From Hyaloraphidium curvatum (Eukaryota > Monoblepharomycota > Hyaloraphidiomycetes > Hyaloraphidiales > Hyaloraphidiaceae), in contig JAIVFI010000026.1 in NCBI GenBank assembly GCA_025558095.1, positions 310,001-374,000 of the forward strand: a stretch of 64,000 nt of DNA. Direction: 5' to 3'. This document shows, one piece after another, positions 43,191 through 54,872 of the stretch. The notes below the pieces were generated by a model that was not told the origin of the DNA, ran no database searches, and was given only the letters and a program-made list of their open reading frames with translations. Each line of letters begins with the position of its first letter. Position 1 is the first letter of the stretch. The position numbers and the translations under genes were made by a program.

Positions 43191-45609
43191 CTACTGCTGG
43201 ACCGCCGGTTCTGTCTCTGCCGGCGCCGTTGGTGCCGGAGCCGTTGCTGCCGGCGCCGTTGTAGGTGGGTTCGGCCCTGACGCAGCCATGGCTTCCGCCG
43301 CCGCGGGCTCCGTCGGCGGCCCGTTGCTCAAGTAGCTTGCCATGGCTTCCCCGGTGAGCGTCTTCGCCGCGGCGATCGGGAAGTACCCGTTGTTGTTGGC
43401 CGCGGCGTCCAGGGAATGGTCCGTCCCGAAAGCCCATCCGTCGTCGAACAGGCTCCTCACGGCGAGGATGTCGCCGACGGTGAGCGGGATCTCATCCGGC
43501 CTCGACGCCTAGAAACAATGCACGGTCATTTCTGTCGCACTACTCGAGCTAGATCGAGACCCACCACAAAGTTCTTGATGGCAACCATATGCAGCGGCTT
43601 GGGGAGATCGGTCCGGCCGGTGGTCGCGCCGTTGGGGGCGATTGATGCGGTTCGGGCCGGTGGGACAACGGTTGGGCCAGAGAGGGAGTTCGGAGAGGGA
43701 ATAACAACCGTTCCTGCCAGCGGGACAGGGGCAACGGCCGCGACCGCCGCGACCGCCGCAGGAGCGACAGCGGGAAGGGCCGCCGGGGGCTGCCGAGGCG
43801 CAGGAGGCGCCGCACTCCCGGCGCCAACCATGACGTGCGGATCCACTTCGGTGTAGGGCGGGGGTGGCGGATCCGCTGCTGCACCAGCCGTCGCAGATAC
43901 AGTCCTCGGAGGTGCAGGAGCCGAAGGCGAAACCGGCGATGGAGGAGAAAAGTCCATGGTCCGATTGGTCGTCCGAATCAGCGCCTCGTGGTCCGGCGGG
44001 GCGGAAGGCTGCACGTTCGAACGGGCGAGCGAAGACGGGTCGTCCATCGACATGCTCAGCTCGGCCTCGGCGCTCGCGGCCTCCAGCTCCTCCAAAGCCG
44101 GGCCAGTGGGCTCGACCAGCGCCAGGCCGCCGACGGCGGTGACGGTCCGCATGGGCGGTGCCGAAGGCGGCGGGAAGCTCGAAGCCGAGTCCATTTCCTG
44201 CAGCGCCTGCGAGTCCGTGCTGCCTTCCGAGCCGCTGCCTCCTTCCGTCAGCGCATCCTCGCGATCCTTGTCCTTGCGCCGCGACACCCCAACCCAGTAT
44301 CCGAGACCCGCGACGAGCCCTGCAAGCGCGACGGAGCCGACAACAATGCCGGCGATGGCGCCCGCGGAGATCCCGGGCGCAGGGGGGTTGCGCGGAATGC
44401 ACGACTCGCCGGAGGGATCGGGGATGTAGCCTGGCAGGCAGATGCAGGCGCTCGAGGAACCGCCGCCGGCCGGTCTGTAGACGCCGTTGTCGACGCGGCA
44501 ATCTGGCAGCGCACATGCACGTCAGGAAAACTAGCGCCATGGTCGGCAAAAGTTGCAGACACCCACACTCCATCGACAGCGACAGAACTGCGTTCTCGGA
44601 GAGAGGCACCACATCGTTGCCGGTGCCGGACGCCAGCGTGCCCGACAGCAGCCCCAGCTGCGACTCGGACGCGGGGCCGCTGGTCGACGCCGTCCAGTTC
44701 CTCACGAGGGAATCGAGGATCGGCGATCGGCACACGAGGTTCGGCTCCCGCGGGGCCGTCACTCGGCTCAGGAACCAAGTGACGGCGAGCGTGGTGGAGT
44801 TCGGACCACCGGTCTCGTTGAACGGCGTGAGCGAGATGATGATTTGGACGGGCTCAAAAGTGAAGGTGCCGAAAGGGACGGTCATCTGAAGAGGGACGAA
44901 GCGTCGGCCGACGGGCAAGGCGGCTCCGATGACCACCCACTTTGCAAACGGCGCTCTGCCACTCGACGACCCTGTTTACGTAGACCGCCACCTTCTCCTC
45001 GCTGGGCTCGGTCCTCGCGTCGTTCGTCGACGTCGAAAACATGATTTCCAGTGCGCCAGGCATTTGCCGGCTCCCGGGGGGCGGGTACATGTGCGGGAAG
45101 GGCGCGCTGTCGCCGCGCCCGGTAATGGCCGGGCCGAGGTAGAAGGACATGCCCTGCGAGCCGAACGACGGCACCGGGGCGCTGATGAGGACGCTCTCGG
45201 CCCAGAACACCATGGTGGCGAGGAAGCCGCCAGCGAGCGAGTTTGCGCGCGAGAGCGGTGTGTTGAAGAAGGCTGCGCCGAGCTGGCCGGGCAGCGACTC
45301 GGTCAGCCTCAGCTTCGGCGAGCCCGAGTCGACGTCGATTGTCGCGTTGCCGAACGTCAGCCAGTTGTCCGTCTCGCGCGGGCCGAGGCGGATGGCCGAG
45401 ACGTTTGACGGGCGGCTCGGAGTCTGCCCGCCGCTCTGGCGCGCGGGCTCGCGGTCGGCGGCGGCGGCGGGGGCCAGCGCGGGGCCGAGCAGGGCGGCCA
45501 GCGCCAGCGCGGCGAGCAGCGGGCGCGGTCCGCGCGGCGCGGGGCCCGCATCCCGGCGGCGGCCGTCCCGCGACGCCGCGGCCCGGCCGCCGACGCCGTC
45601 CGTTGGCAT
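43191..45609 (-). CDS. type I membrane protein: L-type-lectin-like ectodomain, TM, Pro-rich tail, SH3
   Basis: Exons 45609-44941, 44885-44567, 44502-43565 and 43508-43191 give 747 aa. A signal peptide (LLAALALAALLGPALAPAAA) leads to a ConA/L-type-lectin-like domain with NWLTFGNATI, KLRLTESLPGQLGAAFFNTP, LEIMFSTSTND and VAVYVN. A short Cys-rich stalk (CRVDNG, ACICLPGY) precedes a TM helix (AGAIAGIVVGSVALAGLVAG) with a SRRKDKDR stop-transfer. The cytoplasmic tail is Pro/Ala/Ser-rich and ends in an SH3 domain: MVAIKNF, then after the intron RPDEIPLTVGD, DDGWAFG and NNGYFP. This is a receptor-like layout: sugar recognition outside, proline-motif binding inside. Ligand and partners unknown. Confidence 0.85.
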
Positions 45610-45804
45610 TGGCAGTGACGTGGCTCCCGCGGGTCAGCGCACAGGCGGCTGCCGCATGGCGCACCGTCAGTCAGATTGCTGAGGGGCGGCGACCCTCCGT
45701 TCTGGCAGCGGAGGCAGCGGAGGCCACATCAGCCACCCCGCGTCGGTAAACAGACGCTCGTTCGATTCGTTCTCGTGCGCGGCACTACAGCCTTAGCTGC
45801 CAAA

Positions 45805-47384
45805 ATGGCCGAAGCCGTCTCGGCCGTCTTCGCGGCGGCGCACGCCCAGCGTGAGCCCGGGCCCCCTGGCGCCGCGATGCGCCGTCCTCACGGCGTCTCC
45901 CCCTCTCCACCCAGACCGGCCCGCCTTCGTGGGCTACATCACCGCCGGCTTCCCCGACGGCGATGACACGCCCGGCCTCATGCTGGCCATGGAGAAGGGC
46001 GGCGTGGACATCATCGAGCTCGGTGGGCTCCCCGCACGTGCTGCTCCACCGCAGGCCTGACCGGCCCGCAGGCGTGCCCTTCTCGGACCCCATCGCGGAC
46101 GGCCCCACGATCCAGGACTCGACGCACGTTGGTTGCGGAGCGCGGCTCGCTCCTCGTTCCCGCTGAGCCGCCCTTCCCCGTCAGACCGCGCTGCTGAACG
46201 GGACCGATGTCTCCAAATGCCTGAGCTACGTCAAGGAGGCCCGCGCAAAGGGCCTCAAGGCCCCGGTTATCCTCTTTGGCTACTACAACCCGATCCTGAT
46301 CTACGGCGAGGAGAAGATCATGAAGGAGTGCGCCGAGGTCGGCGTGAACGGCTTCATCATCGTCGACGCGCCGCCGGAGGAGGCTGTCAAGTTCCGCGAC
46401 CTTTGCCGCAGCCACGGGTGATTACCTGATCGGTCCCCAAGTCGTGCACGGCATCTCACGCGCTCGCCCTGTCGCTCCAGCCTCTCGTACGTCCCCCTCA
46501 TCGCCCCGTCGAGCAGCGACTCCCGCATCTCCCACCTCGTCGCCTGTGCCGACACCTTCATCTACGTCATCTCGGCCCTCGGAGTCACGGGTGCGCGCGA
46601 CAAGGTCTCGGAGGAGCTGCCGGCCCTGCTCCGGCGTATCCGCGCCCAGACCGACCTTCCCCTTGCTGTCGGCTTCGGCGTCACCACGAGGGAGCACTTT
46701 CAGGTCGTCGGAAAGGAGGCAGAGGGCGTCGTGATCGGAAGCCAGATCATCAAGGTGGCAAAGGGCGCGGAAAAGGCCGTCAGGGCTCAGGAGCTCGAGC
46801 GGTACTGCGCCATGGTGTCAGGCAGGGACGAGGCGGAGAAGGTGGCGAACGGGGTCGCGGCCATGGGTGGGTTCTGCGATGCGGTGTCGTAGAAAGAAAA
46901 CTCACGCGCTCTCCAAGGCATCGGCAAATCCAGCGCGCCCAAGGCCAGCGCCGTTGCGCCTCCGCAGCACGCCATCGCCGACCGATTCGGCCAGTTCGGC
47001 GGCCAATACGCGCCTGAAGCTTTGGTCGACTGTTTGGACGAGCTGGAAAAGGTCCGTCACTTGATTGTGGTGCCCCTCGTGCTTCCACTGACGGGGTTCA
47101 CTAGGCGTTTGTTGAGGCCATGGCGGATCCTAGCTTCCGAGCGGAGTTCGAATCCTACTACCCGTTCATGGGCCGGCCCTCGCAACTCCATCTGGCCGAG
47201 CGGATGACGGCCAAGTGCGGGGGCGCAAAGATATGGCTCAAGCGCGAGGATCTCAACCACACGGGGAGCCACAAGATCAACAATGCCCTCGGCCAGGTGC
47301 GTGGTGGTTGCTTCGCCCTCCAACCCTGGCTCACCTCGCTGGTTCTCCCAGGTGCTCTTGGCGCGCAGGCTCGGCAAGAAGAGG

Positions 47385-47417
<33 letters not shown>

Positions 47418-48492
47418 GTCGCCACCGCCACGGTGTGTGCCAAGTTTGGCCTCGAGTGCATCGTCTACATGGGAGCCGAGGACGTGCGCCGCCAGTCCCT
47501 CAACGTGTTCCGGATGCGCATGCTCGGCGCGACCGTCGTTCCCATCGATTCCGGGAGCCGGACTCTGAAGGACGCCGTGAACGAGGCCATGCGCGATTGG
47601 GTGACCAACGTCGCCACGACGCACTACATCATCGGCTCGGCCATCGGACCGCATCCTTTCCCGACCATCGTGCGCGAGTTCCAGTCGGTGATCGGGCGGG
47701 AGACCAAGAAGCAGATGCTGGAGCAGATCGGGCGCCTCCCCGATGCCGTCATCGCCTGCGTCGGCGGCGGGTCGAACGCCATCGGCATGTTTCATCCCTT
47801 CGTGGACGACAAGGAGGTTCGCAAGATCGGTCTCGAGGCGGGCGGCTCCGGCGTAGACTCGGGGTACCATTCAGCGACCCTCGTCGCAGGTACGCCCGGC
47901 GTGCTCCACGGCACGCGCACGTATCTCCTCCAGGACAAAAACGGTCAGATCACCGAGACCCACTCCATCTCCGCCGTGGGTGACGCCATTGTTTGGGCTC
48001 GGCGGGGGCTGTTAACACCATCCTCGCAGGGACTTGACTACCCGGGCGTGGGACCGGAGCACGCCTGGCTCAAGGACTCTTCGCGCGCAGAATACTACGC
48101 AGTGACGGATGCCGAGAGTTTGATCGGATTCCGCGCGCTCACGGAACTGGAGGGCATCATTCCGGCCCTCGAAACCGCGCATGCGATCTTTTACGCAATG
48201 AAGGTGGCCGCCGAGATGAAACCGGACCAGCACATCGTGATCTGCGTCTCCGGTCGCGGGGACAAGGATGTCAACTCGGTGGGTCCGCCTCTCGTGGCTT
48301 TTGCGGCAGCCACTGACACGCCCTGCGCAGGTCGCCGAGAACCTGCCAAAACTGGGCAAGGTTATTGGATGGGATTTGCGTTTCGAAGATCAGGTTGGTG
48401 CTGCACCGTTTCCCGGTTTGCAGGACCTGACTCTTGGCACAACATTAGATGCCCGGCACGGACAGCGGGCGCGCAGGCAGACATTGAAGTGA
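45805..48492 (+). CDS. TRP5: bifunctional tryptophan synthase (alpha-beta fusion)
   Basis: Ten exons (45805-45850, 45915-46022, 46072-46127, 46185-46417, 46481-46866, 46918-47051, 47105-47296, 47352-47975, 48030-48278, 48331-48492) give about 729 aa, close to yeast Trp5. The alpha part has [41 protein letters not shown] and VGFGV. After a short linker the beta part starts [13 protein letters not shown], has the PLP lysine in [10 protein letters not shown], then [16 protein letters not shown] and [10 protein letters not shown]. It makes indole from indole-glycerol phosphate and condenses it with serine. The last intron option (a splice near 48402) would shorten the final residues. Confidence 0.95.
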
Positions 48493-48582
48493 CATAGATG
48501 GCATCTTCAATCCAGGAACATAGAGCGCTCTCAATCACGATTTCGTCGCTCAATCGCGACCGCATGTCATCCCCGTCCCACG

Positions 48583-51125
48583 TCATGATTTGCTCTGCAC
48601 TCGGCTCATGAAGCGGTTCAGCTCCCCGAGGTTAAAGTCCGCTGCGTTCCCGTCCGTCGCCACCGCCTGTGCCAGAGGATCGAGCAGCTTATCGATCTCG
48701 TGAAATGGCACCGACAGGCACTGGCTGATGATCTTCTTGCACAGTAGCTCCGTCGTCGGCGGGGTCGTGCTCGCGCGCATCAGTGTCGCCGCCGCCCCGT
48801 CAAGTTCTGCCTTTGCGGTTTGCAGCATTGCCGTAGCTGCGTCAATCGAGTCCGGCTCCACTGCGATCCCGCCAGCCTCCGGCCCCGACGTTTCCTCGGA
48901 TTTCGTCGCCACCTTTGCAGCCTCGTCCTCCAGGACAAACGTGAGCTTCCTCACTCTTTCCGCATAAAACTCTGCGCTCTCGACCGCAGTTTGCAGGTCC
49001 GCAACTTTTCCCCGCACGTCCGTCAGCTCGGATGTGACTTCCCGCAACCGTGTTTGCGCCGTCCTGAGGGAGCCTTCCTTGTCCGAAATTTCCGACGTGA
49101 AGCTCGCCGTAAGATCGTGAATGATCGTTTGTATGGCTAAGGCAGCGTTCGAAATCATGCACTTCACCGTCGGCTCGTCCCGACTCACCGTCGCCAACGC
49201 GGCTTGCTTCGTCAACGAAAGTCGCCGCCGGGACCAGCGGCTTGTCGTCCAATACCACACCAGCAGCCTCAACCGAGACAGCCGCGGCGGCAGGGACAAC
49301 CTTTTGGGGGGGGGCGGGTCACTTGGCATCAGCGGCAAGCCCACAAACACTGTGCCTCACCTCAAGACTCGGTGCGCCGGGTGCTGCCCCGTACCCATAA
49401 TCCACGGGCTTCAATCCGGCCTTGTTCTCAATGCTGGTGCTCGCCCCCACTTCGACCAACGAGTCGCAGAGCGACTTGTTGCCGAACCTGGCGGCGATGA
49501 TCAGGGGCGTGTCGCCGTTAGCATCCTGCTTGTCGACCAAGTCCTTGAAGGTGAGGTCGCCGCCCTCGCTGATGCTGCGGGCGACCTGCTCCAGGAGACC
49601 CTGGAGGTAGTACCGCGCGGCCGTGGAGCGGCCCTTGATTCCTGCCGTGAGAACGATGTGGTGCACGACGTTCCGCTGCTGGTTGTCGCTCAGAGAGATG
49701 GCGTCCGAGAGCTTGCGCACAAGGTGCGGAAAGGTCTGGTTGTCGAAGTTGTTTGTGACCAGGACTGCACGGATCAGCGCCGATTCCCCGTTCTTGTTGA
49801 CGGCGAGGGGGTTCGCGCCGCTTTGCAGCAGGAGGTCCACGATCGACATGCGTGCGAGCGCAGCGGCCCAGTGCAGAGCGGTATGGCCATGCTCGTCTAT
49901 GGCCATGTTCAAGTCCAGTTCCGGGGGAGGATTTGCCAGCAGGGCAGGCACGGTGTTTGGTGCGTCATTAAGGAAAATTGCCATCAGTAGGGTCCGGTGC
50001 TGCTCGGTCGGCGTGATGAGGAGGCTGTTGGGGATCGCAGGAAGCGGCATCGACGACCTCGACGACTCTCTGACCCGGTCCAGTCGGTCCTCCTGGGAGG
50101 CTCTCGATCTTTCGTCGTCGTCCAGGTCCCGGCGGAAACGTTTCCGCGGGCGGTCGTCCCCGTCGTCCGATGCGTTCGGATCCCGCAGCGAAGGTGGCGG
50201 GCTCGGCGTGGTTGAGCTACCGTCCGAACCCTCCCCTCTCCTACGACCACTCGCGCCTGCTGCGGCGTCTCGGCTGCGATCCGCCACGCGCGGCTCCTGG
50301 CGGCGCACAGGACGTTCCGCGGCGGCAGCAGCGGCCTCCTGGATTTCAGCAAGGATGAGAACACGGCGCAACAGCCTCGACGCGGATAAACCACCTGGCG
50401 TCGCCGTTCCAGAAGCTCCTTCCTCGCTCGCGCCTGTTCCAGTCGGACCTCTTCTTTGGAGGGAGTGAACCCGGAGCCATCATCCGGCGGGGGTTCGAAA
50501 TCAAGCAGGGGCTTCAACTGGGCTTCCACGCGGTACTCCTGCGCGAGCTCGACCCCCCGTTCAAACGGGACCCTTTGAAGGCGGAGCGATAAGCCTATCT
50601 GCGCCGCTCGCGCCAACAAAGAGGCACGAACCAGGTTCCCTGGTACTTTCCGTACCCTCCCTGCACCTTCTCGTGTACTCCGGGTACAACGTCCGACTCC
50701 AGGATCTTCGTCCGGATGCCCTTCTCCACCCCCGCCACTTTCAGAATCTGGGTGGCATTGAGCCATGAATCCGACTTCCTCCGCATGACGGAAACATTGC
50801 TGAATGCAGCAAAGGAAGAAGGAGAGAGCAGGGATGGGAGTACGCACCGGTATCGATGGAATGCAGGGAGGGGAAGGAGCACGTCAGGCTTGAGATGCAT
50901 TCCGTTGCCCGAGCACTCTCCGAACCCACCGAACGAGCATCTCGTAGACCGGGATGCCCGAATATACGCTCTGGTAGACTTGAGGGCGGAGATTTGCGCC
51001 GCAGGGTGGGAGGACGGGGGGCAGAAAGGCAACCAACGCGTGCACGGAGTGAGCGTCCCCTGGAGGGCGGCACCGGAGGGGATCGGCTGCTTACCGACTA
51101 CCCTGCCAGGACCCGATGAAGCCAT
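48583..51125 (-). CDS. APSES/KilA-N transcription factor with ankyrin repeats (Mbp1/Swi4 type)
   Basis: Exons 51125-51095, 50978-50930, 50799-50632, 50572-50395, 50338-49361, 49300-49189 and 49136-48583 give 689 aa. The DNA-binding domain reads [58 protein letters not shown] and LKPLLDF once five exons are joined. A basic region (RPRKRFRR) follows, then ankyrin repeats ([33 protein letters not shown]) and a C-terminal coiled coil. These factors control G1/S genes as MBF/SBF in fungi. The first two introns (116 and 130 nt) are longer than usual. It is divergent from ORC2, a replication gene. Confidence 0.93.
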
Positions 51126-51286
51126 CCTGACGAAGGATTGCTGCTTCACGGTCCTCCTGGTCGCGATGTTTGGACTCTGTGTTTGGCCCAGCTGGCCGGC
51201 TCTAGAGGCGATCGCGCCCCACGCATTTTCGTCCATTCCTTTTGAATTCGTTTCGGCCAGGGAAATCCTTGGCGGTCGACTGCACG
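51126..51286. promoter_or_regulatory. shared promoter region of the APSES factor and ORC2
   Basis: 161 bp separate the two start codons. No ACGCGT (MCB) or CRCGAAA (SCB) site lies inside it. One ACGCGT occurs at 51036-51041 within intron 1 of the APSES gene, about 250 bp upstream of the ORC2 ATG. Confidence 0.5.
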
Positions 51287-52717
51287 ATGGCGGGCACGAG
51301 ATCAGCCACCGGATCCGCGCGGAAGCGGAAGCGGAGCGCGTCGCCGCCGTCGGGCGACGAGGGCGCCGCCACGGCCCCGCCGAAGCGGTCGCGCCGCGGC
51401 GCTTCTCCGGCCGCGTCCGCGTCCGCCTCGGAGGACGAAGCGCCGCGGGTGCCCGCGCGCGGCAAGATGAAGGCGGCGCGCCGTGCCTCGAGCGGCAGTG
51501 GCTCGGAACGCGACGCGTCGTCGGACGCCGGGGAGCCCATGCGCCTGGACGGCGAGTCCTCCGAGACGGAAGCCGTCGGCGGGGCCTACGACGACGCTCC
51601 CGACGAGGAGCCTCAGATGCGCTTCCTCGCCTACTTCGATGCCCACGGGCGGACCTCGGACAACCGCCTGAGCTCGCTGCCCCTCCTGGACCACAAAGAG
51701 TACATCCGGGCCATCCGCGGCGCCCCGCCCAAGCACGAGGCCGAAATCAGGCAGGGGATCCAGCTGCACTCGAAATCGTTCCCCGAGTGGCATTTCCAGC
51801 TCCTCGAGGGCTTCAACCTTTGCTTCTACGGTTTCGGCTCCAAGCAGAAGCTCCTGAATGCCTTTGCCGACGCCGAGCTGAAGGACTACCCGGTTGTGAC
51901 CGTGAGCGGTTTCAATCCCTCCGTAACCGCAAAGTCGATCCTGGCGCAGATCGTTTCGAACGTGGTGCACCCGATGCTCGGCATCGTCGGCACGGTTCCC
52001 GCACAGGTGAACGACGCTATCGCGAAGATCTCGGACCACTTTGCGCGGGGCGAGCACGGAAAACTGTTTGTCGTCATCCACAACATCGACGGGGAGCAGC
52101 TCCGGAACGGACAGGCCCAGAACGCGCTGAGCCATCTCGCATCGGTTCCAAACGTGCACCTGGTCTGCTCCATCGACCACATCAACGCACCTCTCCTGTG
52201 GGATGCGTCGCGCATGAGCAAGCTCTCGTTCTTGTGGCACGACGTGACGACGTTTGAGCCTTACGATGTCGAAACCAGCATGGCCGAAGACTCTGGCCTG
52301 GTCAGCCTCGTTCGGGGCGACGGACACAGGAGCCTGGGTGGCATGAAGCACGTTATGCGCAGCTTGCCCGTGAATGCGCGCAAGGTGTTCCGCGTCCTGG
52401 CGGAGCACCAGCTCGCCGCCAGCGGCGCCGAAGGCTCCGAAACATCTTCCAGGGCCGGCAGGAAGCAGGCCAAGGCCGCCTCGAAGGCTGGGCCCAGCGC
52501 GGCGGTCGGTCTGCCCCTCCAGATTTACCGCCGGAAGTGCGAGGAGCAGTTCATACCCGGCATCGGGTCGGACGTAACCTTCCGAGCCCAGCTGCGGGAG
52601 TTTGTGGACCACAAGCTGATGGAGCAGGTCGTAACGGCCGAGAACGGCGAGGTCGTGTTCATCCCGATGGAGAGCAAGGCCATCACGGACCTGCTGGCGG
52701 CGATGAACGATCTCTGA
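51287..52717 (+). CDS. ORC2: origin recognition complex subunit 2
   Basis: This is a single exon of 476 aa. The N-terminal ~100 residues are basic and Ser-rich with nuclear-signal-like [11 protein letters not shown] and PPKRSRRG. The Orc2 core starts [17 protein letters not shown], and the hallmark [18 protein letters not shown] lies near residues 176-193. [33 protein letters not shown] and FEPYDVET follow, then a winged-helix C terminus. The protein is shorter than yeast Orc2 mainly at the N terminus. It is part of the DNA-bound ORC ring that loads MCM. It is one of the few intronless genes here. Confidence 0.95.
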   Translation: MAGTRSATGSARKRKRSASPPSGDEGAATAPPKRSRRGASPAASASASEDEAPRVPARGKMKAARRASSGSGSERDASSDAGEPMRLDGESSETEAVGGAYDDAPDEEPQMRFLAYFDAHGRTSDNRLSSLPLLDHKEYIRAIRGAPPKHEAEIRQGIQLHSKSFPEWHFQLLEGFNLCFYGFGSKQKLLNAFADAELKDYPVVTVSGFNPSVTAKSILAQIVSNVVHPMLGIVGTVPAQVNDAIAKISDHFARGEHGKLFVVIHNIDGEQLRNGQAQNALSHLASVPNVHLVCSIDHINAPLLWDASRMSKLSFLWHDVTTFEPYDVETSMAEDSGLVSLVRGDGHRSLGGMKHVMRSLPVNARKVFRVLAEHQLAASGAEGSETSSRAGRKQAKAASKAGPSAAVGLPLQIYRRKCEEQFIPGIGSDVTFRAQLREFVDHKLMEQVVTAENGEVVFIPMESKAITDLLAAMNDL

Positions 52718-52864
52718 TGTCATAGAAAAGTGCGCGTTACGGCAATAAAAGTGGCGGGGGAACTCAACCGGTCCCACGGTCCCATCCCCTCCCACTGCTC
52801 GGAAACGCCGGGCCCTTCGCTTCCCAGACCAAGTCCCACGGCCAATACCTCTTCCATCGTCGGA

Positions 52865-54129
52865 ATGTCGTACTCCGATGCCCACCGACTGTTTGTCCAG
52901 GCGTTTGTCAGTGAAGGTTTTCTGGCCCAGCACGACGCGGAAGCGCGGTGGGCTCGCGCCTGGGACGCTGCTCGGGGCGAAGAAGGCGGTGAGTGTCGGA
53001 AGGTGAAAGGCCCGTCATGTTGTTCAACGTCCTTCGCAGGAGAGAGAGCGCCGCCGCTCTCGGACTGCATTAGACTGGCGAACAAGGCACTGGAAGGCGT
53101 GGATTTGAAGCTGCAAGTGGGCGTGGCACCCGACGACGGCACCACCTGGTACGCTCTGGTCGGTTCCGGTCTTTGTCGGCGGCGTGTGGAACGACGGCCA
53201 ACGGTCACCGTTCACTCTAGGTCAACTTGCGGTCCGACGAAGTCGCGTTGCTCGCCAGCTCTTACGACGCCCATGAGATCGAATTCTTCAAGCGTCTGGT
53301 GGGTTGCATTCTGCTCGTCGACTCGGCCCTTTCCAAAAAGCTGTTCCGGTTCAGCTGGTCATGATCTTCCAAGAATCGAACAAGAGTTTCGAGGTCTCTT
53401 CGATGGACGCGCTGAATTCGGTTTCGAGGGCACCGGAAAACCAGAAGAAACTCACCAAAACCGAGGCCGCCGACTTCCTAAAGCGGCTCTCGGTCGCAGG
53501 ATGGCTGCGCGAAGAGTGCGTGTCCGCGTCAAACGTATGGATAGTCTCGCGCTGAGCTTGAGCGTAGCAACCACGGTTACTCCCTGGGCCTTCGATCCCT
53601 TCTGGAGCTCAAGACCTATCTCACGAACGAGTTCGACGATTCGCTGGTTGGGGAATGTCATGTCTGCAAGGAGCACGTACTGACGCCTGGGGTGCGTGAC
53701 CGACCTCTCTGTCGCTTGTCTCCTTCATTGAGAGCCGTGCTTCTCCGCCAGTACCAGTCTTGCAGCGAAGACAGGTGCACGTGCGTCATGCACAAGGCTT
53801 GTTCCGAGAAGCGCTTTGCCACCCTCGCGGGCGACAAGCGCTGCCCAGTATGCAAAGCTACATGGGTCGATGAGAGACCGCGGCAGCCAGCAGCTAGCCG
53901 TGCTCCAAAGCTTGGACGGCCACACAGTCAACTTGGTGGCATGGCCGGGGCACCGTCAAGGCGTGCTGCTTCCGAGGACGACGATGTCGAACTGTTTGAA
54001 GACGCCGAGGATCGTGAGGACGTCGTGGAGGAGAATCGGTCGCAGAACCAGGACGAACGCGGCCAGAACCTGGACGATGACGAGGAAGAGGAGCCGAACG
54101 TGCGGCGACGAAGGTCCGGTCGTCGATAG
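52865..54129 (+). CDS. NSE1: NSE1, RING E3 subunit of the SMC5/6 complex
   Basis: Six exons (52865-52988, 53040-53158, 53221-53302, 53341-53515, 53568-53691, 53752-54129) give 333 aa. The N-terminal winged-helix part reads HRLFVQAFVSEGFLAQHDA, DLKLQV, WYALVNLRSDEVALLASSY and IEFFKRLV. YSLGLRSLLELKTYL precedes the variant RING: CHVC, CTC-x-MHKAC, F and CPVC. The C-terminal tail is acidic with a final Arg cluster. Nse1 pairs with Nse3/Nse4 in DNA repair. The third intron is only 38 nt. Confidence 0.9.
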
Positions 54130-54144
54130 CTTTTTGTGTGACTA

Positions 54145-54727
54145 TCATCGATACAATCGTGTTCGCGCCCGCATAAAGTCGCCGAGCGTTTGAGATCCCA
54201 CGAGGGAACTTCGCCGACAAGGCCCAATCGCCGTGCACGTGATGATGTCCTCCGGCTGTTCACAGAACTGGGGGACAAAGGGAATGCAATCGTCAGGCAC
54301 AAGAATGACCGACCGGCCATGCGAAACCCGCCTCGTGGACTAGTATGCGGCTGTTGCTCCGCAGTTCGTCCCCCAGGCTGCGAAGCGTTGCCTCATCCGG
54401 AACCTCCGTGACGACCTTTCGCAGCGTGCCCGTGTCCACCCCCTGCATGTACTCTTGCACGTCCGCGCTATCCCTGTGCTTCCAGATGAGTGCAGTGGAG
54501 GCGTGTGCCGCCTGCGCCATCAGCATCCCGTGAGTCCATTTGAATCGCTTGGGAAACGCATGTGGGTAGAGGAGTCCGGCTCGTATGTTTCGACATCATT
54601 GGGGTACCTTGTCCGTAACAAGGTCCTTTCGAAGAACCAGGTATTGGATCAATGGATCCTCGGGCGCGACAGATCCGGGGTTGGAGTCTTCGGGAGACGC
54701 CCTGGGCGCTGCTTCCGAAGAAGCCAT
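54145..54727 (-). CDS. PTRHD1-type peptidyl-tRNA hydrolase-like protein
   Basis: Exons 54727-54608, 54547-54314 and 54267-54145 give 158 aa. The order of family motifs is PLIQYLVLRKDL, WTHGMLMAQAAHASTALI, LRKVVTEVPDEATLRSLGDEL and, after the 46-nt intron, CEQPEDIITCTAIGP. This matches the PTRHD1 branch of the Pth2 fold. The donor at 54607 was chosen because it gives the spacing between RKDL and the WxxG motif seen in relatives. Role: probably hydrolysis of peptidyl-tRNA or related binding; not well defined even in animals. It diverges from the adenosine-deaminase-like gene (145 bp). Confidence 0.85.
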
Positions 54728-54872
54728 GGCTCGCGCGGAATAGAAGGGGCTGCGATTGATGCAGGCGATCCGAATGCCCCGGATGTGCATGCACGCAGGC
54801 GAATACAGACTACGGCTACGAGAGCAACCGGATCGATCGGTTGACGCGATCGGCCGCGCGTTACAGCAGAGA

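Noticed and set aside
51036-51041. ACGCGT (MCB) as strong evidence of MBF control
   Set aside because: The hexamer is expected often in GC-rich DNA and occurs elsewhere in the window inside coding exons (e.g. near 570 and 1710). Kept only as a minor point in the ORC2 finding.
51302-52933. 543-aa minus-strand frame opposite ORC2
   Set aside because: Same GC artefact; the plus strand encodes an unmistakable Orc2.
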